Shown: positions 55,335 through 64,000 of the stretch, one piece after another
How positions within the stretch are numbered: position 1 is the stretch's first letter
Layout of the letters: each line of letters opens with the position of its first letter
Assembly: GCF_002008165.1 (NCBI RefSeq)
Contig: NZ_MRDM01000010.1
Location: 120,541 to 184,540 of the forward strand
Reading direction: 5' to 3'
Length of the DNA: 64,000 nucleotides
DNA from: Rhizobium laguerreae
GTDB taxonomy: Bacteria > Pseudomonadota > Alphaproteobacteria > Rhizobiales > Rhizobiaceae
Position numbers and translations under genes: made by a program
The notes under the pieces: model-generated
Told to the model about the DNA's origin: nothing
The model's input: only the letters and a program-made list of their open reading frames with translations
The model's database searches: none

Positions 55335-55810
55335 CAGTTGTCTCCCCGCACCATGGTGAAGAAATCGACACGGGTTGCCGCCGTCTCGTCCGCCTTGCGG
55401 CGTTCGGCATCGGCGATCCGTTCGGCAACAGGTAAAAGCAGGGCCTGTTCGACGAAATCCTGCGTCGCCTCCTCCTGCCAGAGCGCATCGAAGATCGCCG
55501 CAAGCCGGGCCTTCTCACGGTCAGTGCCGAGCGCCTGGGCATGGCCGACCGAGCCGGAGTTGAGCCGGACGGTCGCTCGCGTCACGGTCACTTCCCCCAG
55601 GTTGAAGGGAGCGCCGCCGCCGCCGATGCGTCCGCGCACCATCACCAGTCCAGTTTCCGGTCCGCGCACCGGATGGGCAACAGGCTTTTCCGGCAATGCA
55701 TCGAAGACCGCCTGGAGTTCGCCGCGTTCCGCCCGCGCCAGCAGATCGGCGGCGCGTTTGCGCCCGGATGCCGTCTGTGACGCAGCGTCTGTCCTGTCCG
55801 CTGATATCAT
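55334..55810 (-). CDS. phnG: C-P lyase core protein PhnG
   Basis: 158 residues from the ATG at 55810 (MISADRTDAASQT). This start is chosen over an in-frame TTG at 55846 because AAGGGAA lies six bases before it and because the TTG codon falls inside the palindrome 55828-55845. The core motif is NLGEVTVTRATVRLNSGSVG. PhnG is part of the PhnGHIJ complex. First gene of the operon, divergent from phnF. Confidence 0.95.
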   Translation of the reverse strand: MISADRTDAASQTASGRKRAADLLARAERGELQAVFDALPEKPVAHPVRGPETGLVMVRGRIGGGGAPFNLGEVTVTRATVRLNSGSVGHAQALGTDREKARLAAIFDALWQEEATQDFVEQALLLPVAERIADAERRKADETAATRVDFFTMVRGDN

Positions 55811-55827
55811 CGCCGCTTCCCTTAAAA

Positions 55828-55845
55828 TGTCTATTGATATAGACA
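55828..55845. promoter_or_regulatory. Perfect inverted repeat, probable PhnF operator
   Basis: TGTCTAT-TGAT-ATAGACA, a 7-4-7 palindrome 18 bases before the phnG ATG. It has the GT-N-TA ... TA-N-AC layout preferred by HutC-type GntR regulators, the subfamily of the divergent phnF. Confidence 0.65.
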
Positions 55846-55880
55846 ACCATACAAGATATGTTTAGCTCTAAATCGATGTC

Positions 55881-55898
55881 GTGACAAGCGTGTGACAT
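55881..55898 (-). promoter_or_regulatory. PHO box (PhoB site) upstream of phnG
   Basis: Minus strand ATGTCAC-ACGC-TTGTCAC: two direct repeats 11 bases apart, matching the rhizobial PHO box CTGTCAT-N4-CTGTCAT at five of seven bases in each half, in the orientation of phnG and 71 bases before its start. Confidence 0.65.
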
Positions 55899-55904
55899 CC
55901 TACA

Positions 55905-56010
55905 GCGCCGCGCGTCTTTTCAGACGCGCAAAGGACGCTGTAGCACTCTGAATTGCTGCATAATTCGATCCATAAATCGGAGTCGATTTATGGATCGAAT
56001 TAGCAGAAGG
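55905..56010. repeat. Dispersed palindromic repeat, full copy, between phnG and phnF
   Basis: First hairpin ACAGCGCCGCGCGTC...GACGCGC-AAA-GGACGCTGT, then AGCACTCTGAATTGCTGCAT, then a perfect 18-base inverted repeat AATTCGATCCATAAATCG-GAGT-CGATTTATGGATCGAATT. It ends a few bases before the phnF start, so it occupies the phnF 5' leader. Confidence 0.75.
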
Positions 56011-56035
56011 GGTGAAATGGCAGGGCAGGGATGGA

Positions 56036-56773
56036 ATGGCGGGATTGAAGCAGGTGCAAAGGCAAACGGGCGTGGCGCTCTGGCGCCAGATCGCCGATCG
56101 GATTCGCGAGGCGATCAGCACCGGAGCCTATGACGAAACGGGCATGGTGCCGCCGGAAACGGTCCTGGCCCTGCAATTCGGCGTCAACCGACATACGGTG
56201 CGCAGTGCGCTGGCGGCACTGGCGCAGGAAGGGATCGTCCGTGCGGTACAGGGACGCGGCACGCTGATCGAGCGCAAGGAGCGGCTGAATTTCCCGATCA
56301 CCAGGCGCACGCGCTTTACCGCCGGCATTGGCGATCAGGCGCGTGAGATGCGCGGCCTTCTGCTCGATGAGGCGAAGGAGGAGGCGAGTACCGAGATCGC
56401 CGGCTGGCTGGGCCTGAAGCAGGGAGAACAGGTGATCCGGCTGGAAACATTGCGCCATGCCGACAGGCGGCCGGTTTCAAAGGCGACGAGCTGGTTTCCC
56501 GCCGAACGTTTTGCCGGGATTGGCGAAGCCTACCGCAGACACGAATCGATCACCAAGGCTTTCGCCGAACTCGGCCTACCGGATTATGTCCGCGCGACCA
56601 CCGAAGTGACCGCCGCCCATGCGAGTGCGGCCGATATGGCCGACCTCGAACTCACCCCCGGCGCAATCCTGCTGATCGCCAAGGCGATGAATACCGATCT
56701 TGAGGGTGTGCCGGTGCAATATTCGATCAGCCGCTTCGCGGCCGACCGGGTACAGTTCACGATCGAGAACTGA
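56036..56773 (+). CDS. phnF: PhnF-type GntR-family regulator of phosphonate genes
   Basis: 245 residues from ATG 56036 (MAGLKQVQRQTGVALWRQIA); AGGGA lies a few bases upstream. A GTG at 56012 is less likely. The winged helix is at about 10-75 (NRHTVRSALAALAQEGIVRA, VQGRGTLIE) and the UTRA ligand-binding domain (HutC subfamily) fills the rest. It is divergent from phnG, and the palindrome 55828-55845 is the probable operator. It likely represses phn genes until a phosphonate or related signal appears. Confidence 0.93.
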   Translation: MAGLKQVQRQTGVALWRQIADRIREAISTGAYDETGMVPPETVLALQFGVNRHTVRSALAALAQEGIVRAVQGRGTLIERKERLNFPITRRTRFTAGIGDQAREMRGLLLDEAKEEASTEIAGWLGLKQGEQVIRLETLRHADRRPVSKATSWFPAERFAGIGEAYRRHESITKAFAELGLPDYVRATTEVTAAHASAADMADLELTPGAILLIAKAMNTDLEGVPVQYSISRFAADRVQFTIEN

Positions 56774-56778
56774 GCGCC

Positions 56779-56800
56779 TTTCCCCGCCGAAGCGGGGAAA
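56779..56800. terminator. Two-way hairpin between phnF and gpmA
   Basis: TTTCCCCGC-CGAA-GCGGGGAAA in the 39-bp gap between the convergent stops. T-tracts are short on both sides, so it is a weak bidirectional terminator. Confidence 0.6.
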
Positions 56801-56812
56801 GATCAGCTGAGA

Positions 56813-57448
56813 TCAATGTGCGCCCGACATGTCGCCGAGCACTTCCTTGGACGCGACGGTGGAATCCGCCTTCAGCGTGTAGACCATCGGCACGCCGGTC
56901 GCGAGATTGAGGGCAAGCACGCCTTCTTTGCTCAGCTTGTCGAGCACCATGACAAGCGAGCGCAGCGAATTGCCGTGTGCGGCAACCAGCACCTTCTCGC
57001 CCCTGAGCACGCGCGGCAGGATTTCGGTGAGGTAGTAGGGCCAGACGCGGGCGCCGGTGTCGCGCAGGCTTTCGCCGCCGGGAGGCGGCACGTCATAGGA
57101 ACGGCGCCAGATATGCACCTGTTCCTCGCCCCATTTGGCGCGCGCATCGTCCTTGTTGAGGCCGGAGAGGTCGCCGTAGTCGCGCTCGTTCAGCGCCTGA
57201 TCGCGGATCGTCGGGAGATCGGGCTGGCCGACCTTGTCGAGGATGAGCTTCAGCGTGTGCTGCGCACGAACCAGCACCGAGGTATAGGCGACGTCGAATT
57301 TGATTCCGTATTCGGCGAGGGCCGCTCCGCCTGCATTGGCTTCCCGGATGCCGAGTTCCGTCAGATCGGGATCCTTCCAGCCGGTGAAGAGATTCTTCAG
57401 GTTCCAGTCACTCTGGCCGTGGCGAACGAGGACGAGGGTACCGCTCAT
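56813..57448 (-). CDS. gpmA: 2,3-bisphosphoglycerate-dependent phosphoglycerate mutase
   Basis: 211 residues, the short alphaproteobacterial form. The phosphohistidine motif [19 protein letters not shown] (H10) and second histidine [18 protein letters not shown] are intact. It interconverts 3- and 2-phosphoglycerate in glycolysis and gluconeogenesis. It follows dapB by 21 bases and is the last gene of the unit ABC exporter-dapB-gpmA. Confidence 0.96.
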   Translation of the reverse strand: MSGTLVLVRHGQSDWNLKNLFTGWKDPDLTELGIREANAGGAALAEYGIKFDVAYTSVLVRAQHTLKLILDKVGQPDLPTIRDQALNERDYGDLSGLNKDDARAKWGEEQVHIWRRSYDVPPPGGESLRDTGARVWPYYLTEILPRVLRGEKVLVAAHGNSLRSLVMVLDKLSKEGVLALNLATGVPMVYTLKADSTVASKEVLGDMSGAH

Positions 57449-57469
57449 GAATTTGTCTCCGTAGTATCG

Positions 57470-58294
57470 TTATGAGGAAGAAAGCCCGAGCACGTCGAGC
57501 ATGGAATAGAGACCCGGCTTCTTGTCACGCGCCCAGAGCGCCGCCTTGATGGCGCCACGCGCGAAGATCGAGCGGTCGGCCGCACTGTGCGACAGGGTGA
57601 CGATTTCACCTTCTCCGGCAAAAAGCACGGAATGTTCGCCGATGACGGAGCCGCCGCGCAGCGTCGCAAAGCCGATCGTGCCCGCCTCGCGGGCGCCCGT
57701 ATGGCCGTCGCGCACCCGGACCGATTTCGAGGCAAGATCGATGCCGCGCCCTTTTGCCGCGGCCTCGCCGAGGAGAAGGGCTGTGCCTGAAGGCGCGTCC
57801 ACCTTGTGCTTGTGGTGCATTTCCAGGATCTCGATATCCCAGTCGACAGGATCGAGCGCACGCGCTGCCTGCTCTGCGAGCACGCCGAGCAGATTGACCC
57901 CGAGGCTCATATTGCCTGACTTGACGACGCGCGCATGGCGGGCCGCCGCAGCGATCCTGGCATTGTCATCGTCCGAACAGCCGGTCGTGCCGACGACATG
58001 GACGATGCGGGCCTGCGCGGCGAGGCCCGAAAATTCCACCGTTGCGGCAGGTGAGGTGAAGTCGAGCACGCCTTCGGCATAGAGAAAAGCGTTGAGCGGA
58101 TCGTCGCCTATGATGACACCGGACGGGCCGAGACCGGCGATCTCGCCGGCATCCTTGCCGACGAAGGGCGAGCCGGCGCGCTCGACCGCGGCATGCAAGT
58201 TCACGCCCTCGATCGAATGGATGAGCCGGATCAGCGTCTGCCCCATGCGTCCTGCTGCGCCAACCACCACCAGTTTCATCGCAGCATCGCTCAT
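57470..58294 (-). CDS. dapB: 4-hydroxy-tetrahydrodipicolinate reductase
   Basis: 274 residues. NAD(P)-binding [20 protein letters not shown] at the start, the catalytic motif [20 protein letters not shown] and [20 protein letters not shown]. It reduces HTPA to tetrahydrodipicolinate in lysine and meso-diaminopimelate synthesis, feeding peptidoglycan. It follows the ABC exporter gene by 15 bases and is probably co-transcribed. Confidence 0.97.
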   Translation of the reverse strand: MSDAAMKLVVVGAAGRMGQTLIRLIHSIEGVNLHAAVERAGSPFVGKDAGEIAGLGPSGVIIGDDPLNAFLYAEGVLDFTSPAATVEFSGLAAQARIVHVVGTTGCSDDDNARIAAAARHARVVKSGNMSLGVNLLGVLAEQAARALDPVDWDIEILEMHHKHKVDAPSGTALLLGEAAAKGRGIDLASKSVRVRDGHTGAREAGTIGFATLRGGSVIGEHSVLFAGEGEIVTLSHSAADRSIFARGAIKAALWARDKKPGLYSMLDVLGLSSS

Positions 58295-58309
58295 GTCAGT
58301 CTCGCCAGC

Positions 58310-60097
58310 TTAGTTTGAATCGGAGGCCGAAGGCCTCTGCAGGTTGTTGAGGCGAGCGTAAAGACCGTCGCTGACCTTCGCAAGCGTCTCGTGATTGCCT
58401 TCCTCGACGACGCGACCCTGCTGCATGACGACGATCTTGTCGGCCCGCACCACGGTCGAAAGCCGATGGGCGATGACGACGACGGTGCGTCCGCTCATCG
58501 CTTCGTCGAGCGCTTTCTGCACGGCCGCCTCGGATTCGGTGTCGAGGGCCGAGGTCGCCTCGTCGAGAAGCAGGATCGGCGCATTGCGCACCAAAGCGCG
58601 CGCGATCGATAGCCGCTGGCGCTGGCCGCCCGAAAGCGTCACGCCGTTTTCGCCGACCGGTGTCTCGTAACCCTGCGGCTGTGCCGAGATGAAGTCATGC
58701 GCATAGGCGAGCCGGGCGGCCTCTTCCACCTCGGCATCGGTCGCTTCCGGCCGGCCATAGCGGATATTGTCGCGGATCGTGCCCTCGAACAGATAGGGCT
58801 GCTGCGAGACATAGGCGAGCTGCTGGCGCAGCGACTTTTTGGTGATGTGGGCGATGTCCTGTCCGTCGATCAGGATTTCGCCCTCGCGCGGATCGTAGAA
58901 GCGCGGAATGAGGCTGATCACGGTGGATTTGCCGGCGCCGGAGGGGCCGACCAGCGCTGTGGTCGCGCCGCCCTCGGCGGTGAAACTGACGCCGCTGAGC
59001 ACGCTCTCATTGCCGTAGGCGAAGGACACATTGCGGAATTCGATCCTCGCCTGCGTCACCGTCAGCGGCCGGGCATCCGGCAGGTCGCGCTGGCGCGGTT
59101 CCATGTCGAGCAGTTCATAGATCATCCGCGCATTGACGACGGCACGCTCCATCTGCACCTGCAGGCGGGCAAGCCGGCGGGCCGGGTCATAGGCAAGCAG
59201 CAGCGCCGTGACGAAGGAGAAGAAGGCGCCCGGCGGCACATTGAAGTAGATCGAGCGGTAGGCGGCATAGGCAAGCACGCTGGCGACGGCAAAGCCTGCG
59301 AAGCTTTCCGTCAGCGGAGAGGTGCGTTCGGAAAGCCGGGCAATCCGGTTCGCCCGGTTTTCGGCGCCCTTGATGAGCTTGTTGACCTTGCGCTCCAGTT
59401 CTTCTTCCATCGTGAAGGCTTTCACGATGGCGATGCCCTGGATCGTCTCCTGCATGGCGCCGAGAACGTGGCTGTTCAGATGCACGGCCTCGCGGGTCGC
59501 CGAGCGCAGCCGCTTGGAAACATAGCGCAATGCATAAAGCAGCGGCGGCGCCATGATGAACACGGCAAGGCTGAGCAGCGGATCCTGGATGATCATCACG
59601 GCGAGCAGCGAAACGAAGGTCAGTAGGTCGCGCACCGTCGAGGTGATCGTCAGGTTGAGCACGTCGCGGATGCCGCTGACATTCTGGCTCACCTGCGCGG
59701 CGATATGGGCCGAGCGCGCCTCGCTGAAGAAGCCGACCGAAAGCGTCATCAGATGCGCATAGAGCCGGCGCTGGTAGCGGGCGACGATATCGTTGCCGAC
59801 CCTGGAAAGCGCCACCGCCTGGCCATAGCTCGCAAAACCGCGCAGCACGAAGGCGATGAAGATCGAAAGACAGATGATCCACACGACGTCGGCGCGGCGA
59901 TTGGCGAAGGCCTCGTCGATGATCGCCCGCATGATCCAGGCGGTGAATGCCGTCGAAAGCGCCACCACGATGAGGCAGGCGATCGCAAAGACGTAGCCCC
60001 ACAGATGATCGCGGCCGTTTTCAGCGATGATGCGCTTCAGGATGCCGGTTACGGTATCGCTGTTGACGCTCTGCGTTCTGCTTTCCGCCGCTTCCAA
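58310..60097 (-). CDS. ABC exporter, fused permease and ATPase (MsbA-like)
   Basis: 595 residues from TTG 60097 (MEAAESRTQS), chosen because AGGAAA lies seven bases before it; another TTG at 60121 is in frame without a good ribosome site. Six helices in residues 30-330, then a nucleotide-binding domain with Walker A LVGPSGAGKSTVISLIPRFY, Q-loop YVSQQPYLFEGTIRDNIRYG, LSGGQRQRLSIARALV and Walker B ILLLDEATSALD. MsbA-type half transporters export lipid A precursors or other amphiphiles; the substrate is not proven here. Confidence 0.92.
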   Translation of the reverse strand: MEAAESRTQSVNSDTVTGILKRIIAENGRDHLWGYVFAIACLIVVALSTAFTAWIMRAIIDEAFANRRADVVWIICLSIFIAFVLRGFASYGQAVALSRVGNDIVARYQRRLYAHLMTLSVGFFSEARSAHIAAQVSQNVSGIRDVLNLTITSTVRDLLTFVSLLAVMIIQDPLLSLAVFIMAPPLLYALRYVSKRLRSATREAVHLNSHVLGAMQETIQGIAIVKAFTMEEELERKVNKLIKGAENRANRIARLSERTSPLTESFAGFAVASVLAYAAYRSIYFNVPPGAFFSFVTALLLAYDPARRLARLQVQMERAVVNARMIYELLDMEPRQRDLPDARPLTVTQARIEFRNVSFAYGNESVLSGVSFTAEGGATTALVGPSGAGKSTVISLIPRFYDPREGEILIDGQDIAHITKKSLRQQLAYVSQQPYLFEGTIRDNIRYGRPEATDAEVEEAARLAYAHDFISAQPQGYETPVGENGVTLSGGQRQRLSIARALVRNAPILLLDEATSALDTESEAAVQKALDEAMSGRTVVVIAHRLSTVVRADKIVVMQQGRVVEEGNHETLAKVSDGLYARLNNLQRPSASDSN

Positions 60098-60183
60098 ATA
60101 GGGTTTCCTGTCTCGGGCCAAGCGCCCGCGAGGGCGACACGCACTTTTGCCGGGGTCTATAAAGAGTTGGGACCGGTTTGGCT

Positions 60184-60236
60184 AGAGCGCCGCGCGTCCG
60201 GATGGGACGCGCCAAGAACGCTCTATCGCCTTGCAT
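60184..60236. repeat. Dispersed palindromic repeat, short variant
   Basis: AGAGCGCCGCGCGTCC-GGAT-GGGACGCGCCAAGAACGCTCT: nested arms GCGCGTCC/GGACGCGC type, then ATCGCCTTGCATGC. Related to 55905-55955. It fills most of the gap between glk and the exporter gene. Confidence 0.6.
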
Positions 60237-60243
60237 GCCGAGC

Positions 60244-61269
60244 TTAGCGCCGCCAGCGGCGGCCTTCCGTCGAGACGCCGAAATTCGCCGGCATGCGCGC
60301 ATAGGAGGAAAGCCCGGCAAGCGCCGCCAGCGGATGTGTCACCACATAGGTCGGGATGGTGCGAAGCAGCGCCGTATGCGGCGCCTTGTCCTCGAAGGCG
60401 ATGCGGAATTCCGGTCTCTTCAGCGCCGGGATGATCTTCTGCGAGATGCCGCCGGAGAGATAGACGCCGCCGCGCGCCATGAACACCATCGCCATGTCGC
60501 CGGCCACGCGGCCGAGATAGGTGGCAAACAGCGAGACGGTCTCTACCGCCGCCTTGTCGCTGCCGGCAAGCGCGTGCGAGGTGATGTCGGCGGGATCTTT
60601 CATCGTCGGCTGGATGCCGTCGACAATGCAGATGGCATGGTAGAGGTTGACGAGGCCGCGCCCGCAGAGGATCTGCTCAGCCGAAACGCGGCCTTCGATC
60701 GTCTCGATATGCGGGAAGATGTCATAGTCGCGCTTGCTGCGCGGCCCGAGATCGACATGGCCGCCTTCGCCGGGAACCGGGATCCAGCTGTGCTGGGCAT
60801 GCACGAGCCCGCCGACGCCGAGGCCGGTGCCTGGTCCGAGCACGACGCGGGAGGCGATCATGTCGCCGGTGGCGTCGCCGATGCGTTCGCGGTTTTCATC
60901 TGAAAGGGCGGCGATTGCCAGCGCCTGCGCCTCGAAATCGTTGACGACGAGCACATCCTCCATGCCGAGGCCCTCGATCATCGTCTTTGGCCGCACCACC
61001 CAGTCGCAATTGGTCAGCGGGATTTCGTCATCGTTGATCGGGCCGGCGACGGCAAGGATCGCCGCGCGCGGCTGCACGGCGGTCTTGTCGAGCACGCCTT
61101 GCTGGATCGCTTCGTCGATCGTGGCGAAATCCGCCGTCCGTACGTTCGGAAACTGCTTCGGCTCGGCATAGGCATCGGTCAGGATGGAGAAGCGGGCATT
61201 CGTGCCGCCGATATCGCCGATCAGGATCGGGAAAGGCTGCGGAGCGGTGCTGTTGTTCGGTTTTGGCAT
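60244..61269 (-). CDS. glk: Glucokinase
   Basis: 341 residues. ATP-binding phosphate-1 motif [20 protein letters not shown] (about 16-35), catalytic region [10 protein letters not shown] and [19 protein letters not shown], and [14 protein letters not shown] with the downstream EGGHVDLGP. It phosphorylates glucose for the Entner-Doudoroff route in rhizobia. It follows mgsA by 17 bases and is probably co-transcribed with it. Confidence 0.97.
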   Translation of the reverse strand: MPKPNNSTAPQPFPILIGDIGGTNARFSILTDAYAEPKQFPNVRTADFATIDEAIQQGVLDKTAVQPRAAILAVAGPINDDEIPLTNCDWVVRPKTMIEGLGMEDVLVVNDFEAQALAIAALSDENRERIGDATGDMIASRVVLGPGTGLGVGGLVHAQHSWIPVPGEGGHVDLGPRSKRDYDIFPHIETIEGRVSAEQILCGRGLVNLYHAICIVDGIQPTMKDPADITSHALAGSDKAAVETVSLFATYLGRVAGDMAMVFMARGGVYLSGGISQKIIPALKRPEFRIAFEDKAPHTALLRTIPTYVVTHPLAALAGLSSYARMPANFGVSTEGRRWRR

Positions 61270-61286
61270 GGCCGGTTCCGTGCTGA

Positions 61287-61667
61287 TCAGGCTTTAAGTG
61301 TGGGAAGGAGTTTTATAGCGGTCGCGTGGTTGAGCGCCATCGGAATATCGTAGACGATCGCCAGCCGCATCAGCGCCTTCACGTCGACATCGTGCGGCAT
61401 CGGCGTCAAGGGGTCGACGAAGAAGATCAGGGCGTCGACCTCGCCGGTCGAAATCAGCGCGCCGATCTGCTGGTCGCCGCCGAGCGGTCCGCTTTTCAGC
61501 CTCGTAACGTTGAGGTCGGGGACAGCGTCGAGCACGCGCCCGCCGGTGGTGCCGGTGGCGACGATCTTCCAGCGCGAGAGAATGTCGCGGTTGGCGCGGG
61601 CGAATGCCGCCATATCGTCCTTCTTCTGGTCATGCGCGATCAGCGCAAGGCATTTGCCGCCGGCCAT
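61287..61667 (-). CDS. mgsA: Methylglyoxal synthase
   Basis: 126 residues, close to the usual 150. [20 protein letters not shown] at the start, [11 protein letters not shown] (phosphate loop) and the catalytic segment [20 protein letters not shown]. It converts dihydroxyacetone phosphate to methylglyoxal and phosphate, a safety valve when sugar phosphates build up. Pairing with glk in one unit ties sugar entry to this overflow route; that link is inferred from position. Confidence 0.95.
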   Translation of the reverse strand: MAGGKCLALIAHDQKKDDMAAFARANRDILSRWKIVATGTTGGRVLDAVPDLNVTRLKSGPLGGDQQIGALISTGEVDALIFFVDPLTPMPHDVDVKALMRLAIVYDIPMALNHATAIKLLPTLKA

Positions 61668-61753
61668 GAAGTGAATCTCCGCCCCACCAATTCAATCGAT
61701 TTGACCGCTGTATACCAAGAATTTGCGATTTGAAAGACAGCGCATCTGCCACT

Positions 61754-62830
61754 TCATTGGATCGCCGGCTTGTCGTTCGGGATCGGGCCGACATCCGGTA
61801 ACGCGCCATCGGTGTCGTCAGCCGACGCGGCTGCCGGAGCAGCGGCGAGCGCGCTTGCGGCGGAGGGTCCGCCATAGGTGGCTGCCTGCATCGAGGCGAC
61901 GGATGCAGCATTGAGCACGGCGGCGCAGGCCCTCGGCAAGTCGGAGACCGTCATCTCACGCGGCGGCTTCGGCGGCTTGGCGCCGGGCTTCGGCGGTTTC
62001 GGCGGCGCCCAAGGCGCCGGCGTGAACCAATAGGCGAGCGACTTGTCGCAGCCGTCGCCGGCGGGGACAGGAGCTTGCGGCGTGCATCCGGCAGCGCCCG
62101 GCGGACATTTGATGCGGATGTGGAAATGCGAGTCATGGCCGTATATCGGCCGGAGCTTACCAAGGTTGGTGCGGTCGCCGGCCCAGGTGTCGCACATCTT
62201 CTTCTTGATCGCCGGATTGACGAAGATACGCTCCACCTCGGGATAGCTTGCCGCCAGCATCAAAAGCCGCGCGTGCGATTGCGTCCATACCTTGGAGTCG
62301 ACGGTCAGGAACTTGCCCTTCTGCAGCATCGTGGTGAAGGGCAGATCCTGGCGCTCCTCGGCCGTCATGCGGCGCGCCGGCATCGGGCTAAACCAGATAT
62401 CGGCATCGAGGCCAATCTGGTGCGAGGAATGGCCGTTGAGCATTGGCCCGCCGCGTGGTTGCGCGATATCGCCGACAAGGATGCCCGGCCAGCCGGCATA
62501 TTTGACCGCATCCTGCGAAAACCGCTCCAAGAGCGCGATCATGGCCGGATTGCCCCAGCGACGGTTGCGCGAAAGCCGCATCGCCTGCCAGGTCGGCCCG
62601 TCGGTCGGCAGTGCCACCGCACCCGTCATGCAGCCCTTTGCGTAAAAGCCGATCGGCTGTGCCGGCCCCTGCGTCGGCAGGCCGACGGCGCCGAACTGCC
62701 CCTTGGCGCTGCCCGGGCTCGGCGTCTTCTGCTCAGCGCCGACGTCGCCAACGGCAAGACCTGCGCCGATCGCGCCGGCGAGCGCCAGTTTGCCGAATGT
62801 TCTGAAAGCCTGAGCGAAGCCGAAAGCCAT
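61754..62830 (-). CDS. mepA: Penicillin-insensitive murein endopeptidase
   Basis: 358 residues. A signal segment near the start (FRTFGKLALAGAIGAGLAVG) is followed by a LAS-type metallopeptidase domain: GHSSHQIGLDADIWFSPMP (zinc histidine and aspartate) and GHDSHFHIRIKCPPGAAGC (zinc histidines). The C-terminal 90 residues are Pro/Ala rich (PKPPKPGAKPPKPPREM). MepA cuts D-Ala-meso-DAP cross-links in peptidoglycan. Single gene, 86 bp upstream of mgsA on the same strand. Confidence 0.95.
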   Translation of the reverse strand: MAFGFAQAFRTFGKLALAGAIGAGLAVGDVGAEQKTPSPGSAKGQFGAVGLPTQGPAQPIGFYAKGCMTGAVALPTDGPTWQAMRLSRNRRWGNPAMIALLERFSQDAVKYAGWPGILVGDIAQPRGGPMLNGHSSHQIGLDADIWFSPMPARRMTAEERQDLPFTTMLQKGKFLTVDSKVWTQSHARLLMLAASYPEVERIFVNPAIKKKMCDTWAGDRTNLGKLRPIYGHDSHFHIRIKCPPGAAGCTPQAPVPAGDGCDKSLAYWFTPAPWAPPKPPKPGAKPPKPPREMTVSDLPRACAAVLNAASVASMQAATYGGPSAASALAAAPAAASADDTDGALPDVGPIPNDKPAIQ

Positions 62831-63091
62831 GCTGTTCCCTTAATTCGATGTCGAAGTGATTTGCACTCGAATCTATCCTGAAAAGCGATTTTGGTGAATC
62901 GATGATTTGCTGGACGGGCGCAGGAGGGGCCGGTGACGGAATGCCGCAGCGCCTCAGGCATTGACAGGAGCTGACCTTTGACAGGACTGGCGGCTCAAAA
63001 TTTCGCGAGCCCGGCAAAAACCAGACTCTCTCCTGTTTTTCGCCCCTATTTCTCGTATTGTCGTATCCATCAATATTCAGGGGAAATGGGA

Positions 63092-64000
63092 ATGGCGGCT
63101 TTGTGGTCGAAAATCGGTCTGTTTCTGTCGCTTGCGGGTGCTCTGGCGCCGCGGACGGCATTGGCTGAGGGCCAGCCGTTTCAGATCGGAAGCTCGGTCA
63201 TCAGCGAGATGAAGTACAAGCCGGGCTTTACTCATTTCGACTATGTGAACCCCAATGCCCCGAAGGGTGGAGACCTGCGCCTCTCCGCGAGCGGGGCCTT
63301 CGACACCTTCAACCCGGTACTTGCCAAGGGCCAGGTGGGAGTAGGCCTGACGCTCGTATACGACACCTTGATGAAGGCGGCAGATGACGAGCTGCTTGTT
63401 TCCTACGGCTTGCTCGCCGAGGGGCTGTCCTTCCCCGCCGATGTCGCGAGCGCAACCTTTCGCCTGCGTAAGGAGGCAAAATGGGCAGATGGTCAGCCGG
63501 TCACGCCCGAGGATGTCATCTTCAGCCTGGATAAGACCAAGGAATTAAATCCCCTCACGGCGAACTATTACCGCCACGTGGTGAAAGCCGAAAAGACCGG
63601 CGATCGCGACGTCACCTTCACCTTCGACGAGAAGAACAACCGGGAACTCCCGAATATTCTCGGCCAGTTGGTCGTCGTGCCGAAACATTGGTGGGAGGGG
63701 CAGGGACCAGACGGCAAGCCACGCGATATCTCAAAGACGACGCTGGAGCCCGTGATGGGTTCGGGACCTTACAAGATTGCTTCCTTCTCCCCCGGCGCGA
63801 CGATCCGCTACGAATTGCGCGATGACTATTGGGGCAAGGACCTCAATGTGAATGTCGGCCAGAACAATTTCCGCAATGTCATCTACACCTATTTTGGTGA
63901 TCGGGACGTCGAGTTCGAAGCCTTTCGCGCCGGCAATAGCGACTACTGGCAGGAAACCACGGCTGCCCGCTGGGCGACGGGATATGATTTCCCCGCGGTG
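63092..64000 (+). CDS. Peptide ABC transporter substrate-binding protein (YejA-like), 5' part
   Basis: Open from ATG 63092 to the right edge (303 codons); AGGGG lies eight bases upstream, and the in-frame ATG at 63086 is closer than usual. Signal peptide LWSKIGLFLSLAGALAPRTALA, then the family 5 binding protein: FTHFDYVNPNAPKGGDLRLS, ASGAFDTFNPVL, WADGQPVTPEDVIFSLD and MGSGPYKIASFSPGATIRYE. The NPNAPKGG start is typical of the YejA type (oligopeptide or microcin C uptake). yejBEF permease and ATPase genes would be expected beyond the edge. Confidence 0.92.
   Translation, partial: MAALWSKIGLFLSLAGALAPRTALAEGQPFQIGSSVISEMKYKPGFTHFDYVNPNAPKGGDLRLSASGAFDTFNPVLAKGQVGVGLTLVYDTLMKAADDELLVSYGLLAEGLSFPADVASATFRLRKEAKWADGQPVTPEDVIFSLDKTKELNPLTANYYRHVVKAEKTGDRDVTFTFDEKNNRELPNILGQLVVVPKHWWEGQGPDGKPRDISKTTLEPVMGSGPYKIASFSPGATIRYELRDDYWGKDLNVNVGQNNFRNVIYTYFGDRDVEFEAFRAGNSDYWQETTAARWATGYDFPAV

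Overview
This window is a piece of chromosome from a fast-growing Rhizobium, most likely of the R. etli / R. leguminosarum group. The evidence is a high-GC alphaproteobacterial gene set, a PfkB-type kinase that closely resembles from memory the R. etli adenosine kinase, RIME-like and other rhizobial intergenic palindromes, and a rhizobial phosphonate cluster. It is dense core chromosome: I see no prophage, insertion sequence, CRISPR array, rRNA or tRNA. Both edges cut genes: infB on the left and a peptide-binding lipoprotein-like/periplasmic binding-protein gene on the right.

Layout. 1-3.4 kb, minus strand: the transcription/translation operon rimP-nusA-ylxR-infB, with a terminator-like hairpin just ahead of rimP. 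3.6-5.8 kb: an MFS exporter and a GNAT acetyltransferase. 5.8-11 kb: a lytic transglycosylase whose 5' end lies in a RIME-like element, recR, a MOSC protein, the ybaB-dnaX pair and the SRP RNA gene (ffs). 11-14 kb, plus strand: HIT protein, nudC, a WYL-family regulator, a small unknown protein and a VOC protein; two nearly identical palindromes sit 47 bp before the last two. 14.3-20.8 kb: pheA, kdsB, cycM, an AEC transporter, adenosine kinase, an SH3 protein and a D-2-hydroxyacid dehydrogenase. 20.8-24.4 kb: recF-moeB-GNAT, a Cro/C1-type regulator and a small unknown protein. 24.7-27.9 kb: dnaK-dnaJ behind a clear heat-shock (RpoH) promoter. 28.2-34 kb: a class A penicillin-binding protein, two unknown or poorly known proteins and an M20 peptidase. 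34.2-43.2 kb: a MHYT-GGDEF-EAL protein, a MarR regulator, polA and a soluble FtsK.

43.2-56.8 kb holds a complete carbon-phosphorus lyase system: divergent phnF and phnGHIJKL plus a hexapeptide acyltransferase, then phnCDEE (the phoCDET transporter of S. meliloti), a DUF1045 2H phosphoesterase-like gene, phnM, phnN and a GrpB-family gene. The phnF-phnG gap contains a PHO-box-like direct repeat and a perfect 7-4-7 inverted repeat that suits the GntR/HutC-type PhnF. 56.8-63 kb: gpmA-dapB-ABC exporter, mgsA-glk and mepA, all on the minus strand.

The most unusual signals are in non-coding DNA: a candidate minus-strand small RNA before polA with two anti-Shine-Dalgarno loops; a perfect 20-base sequence shared by two distant intergenic regions, each just ahead of an intrinsic terminator and each followed by a stop codon at the same offset; the paired WYL-type operators; and two CtrA-type boxes.
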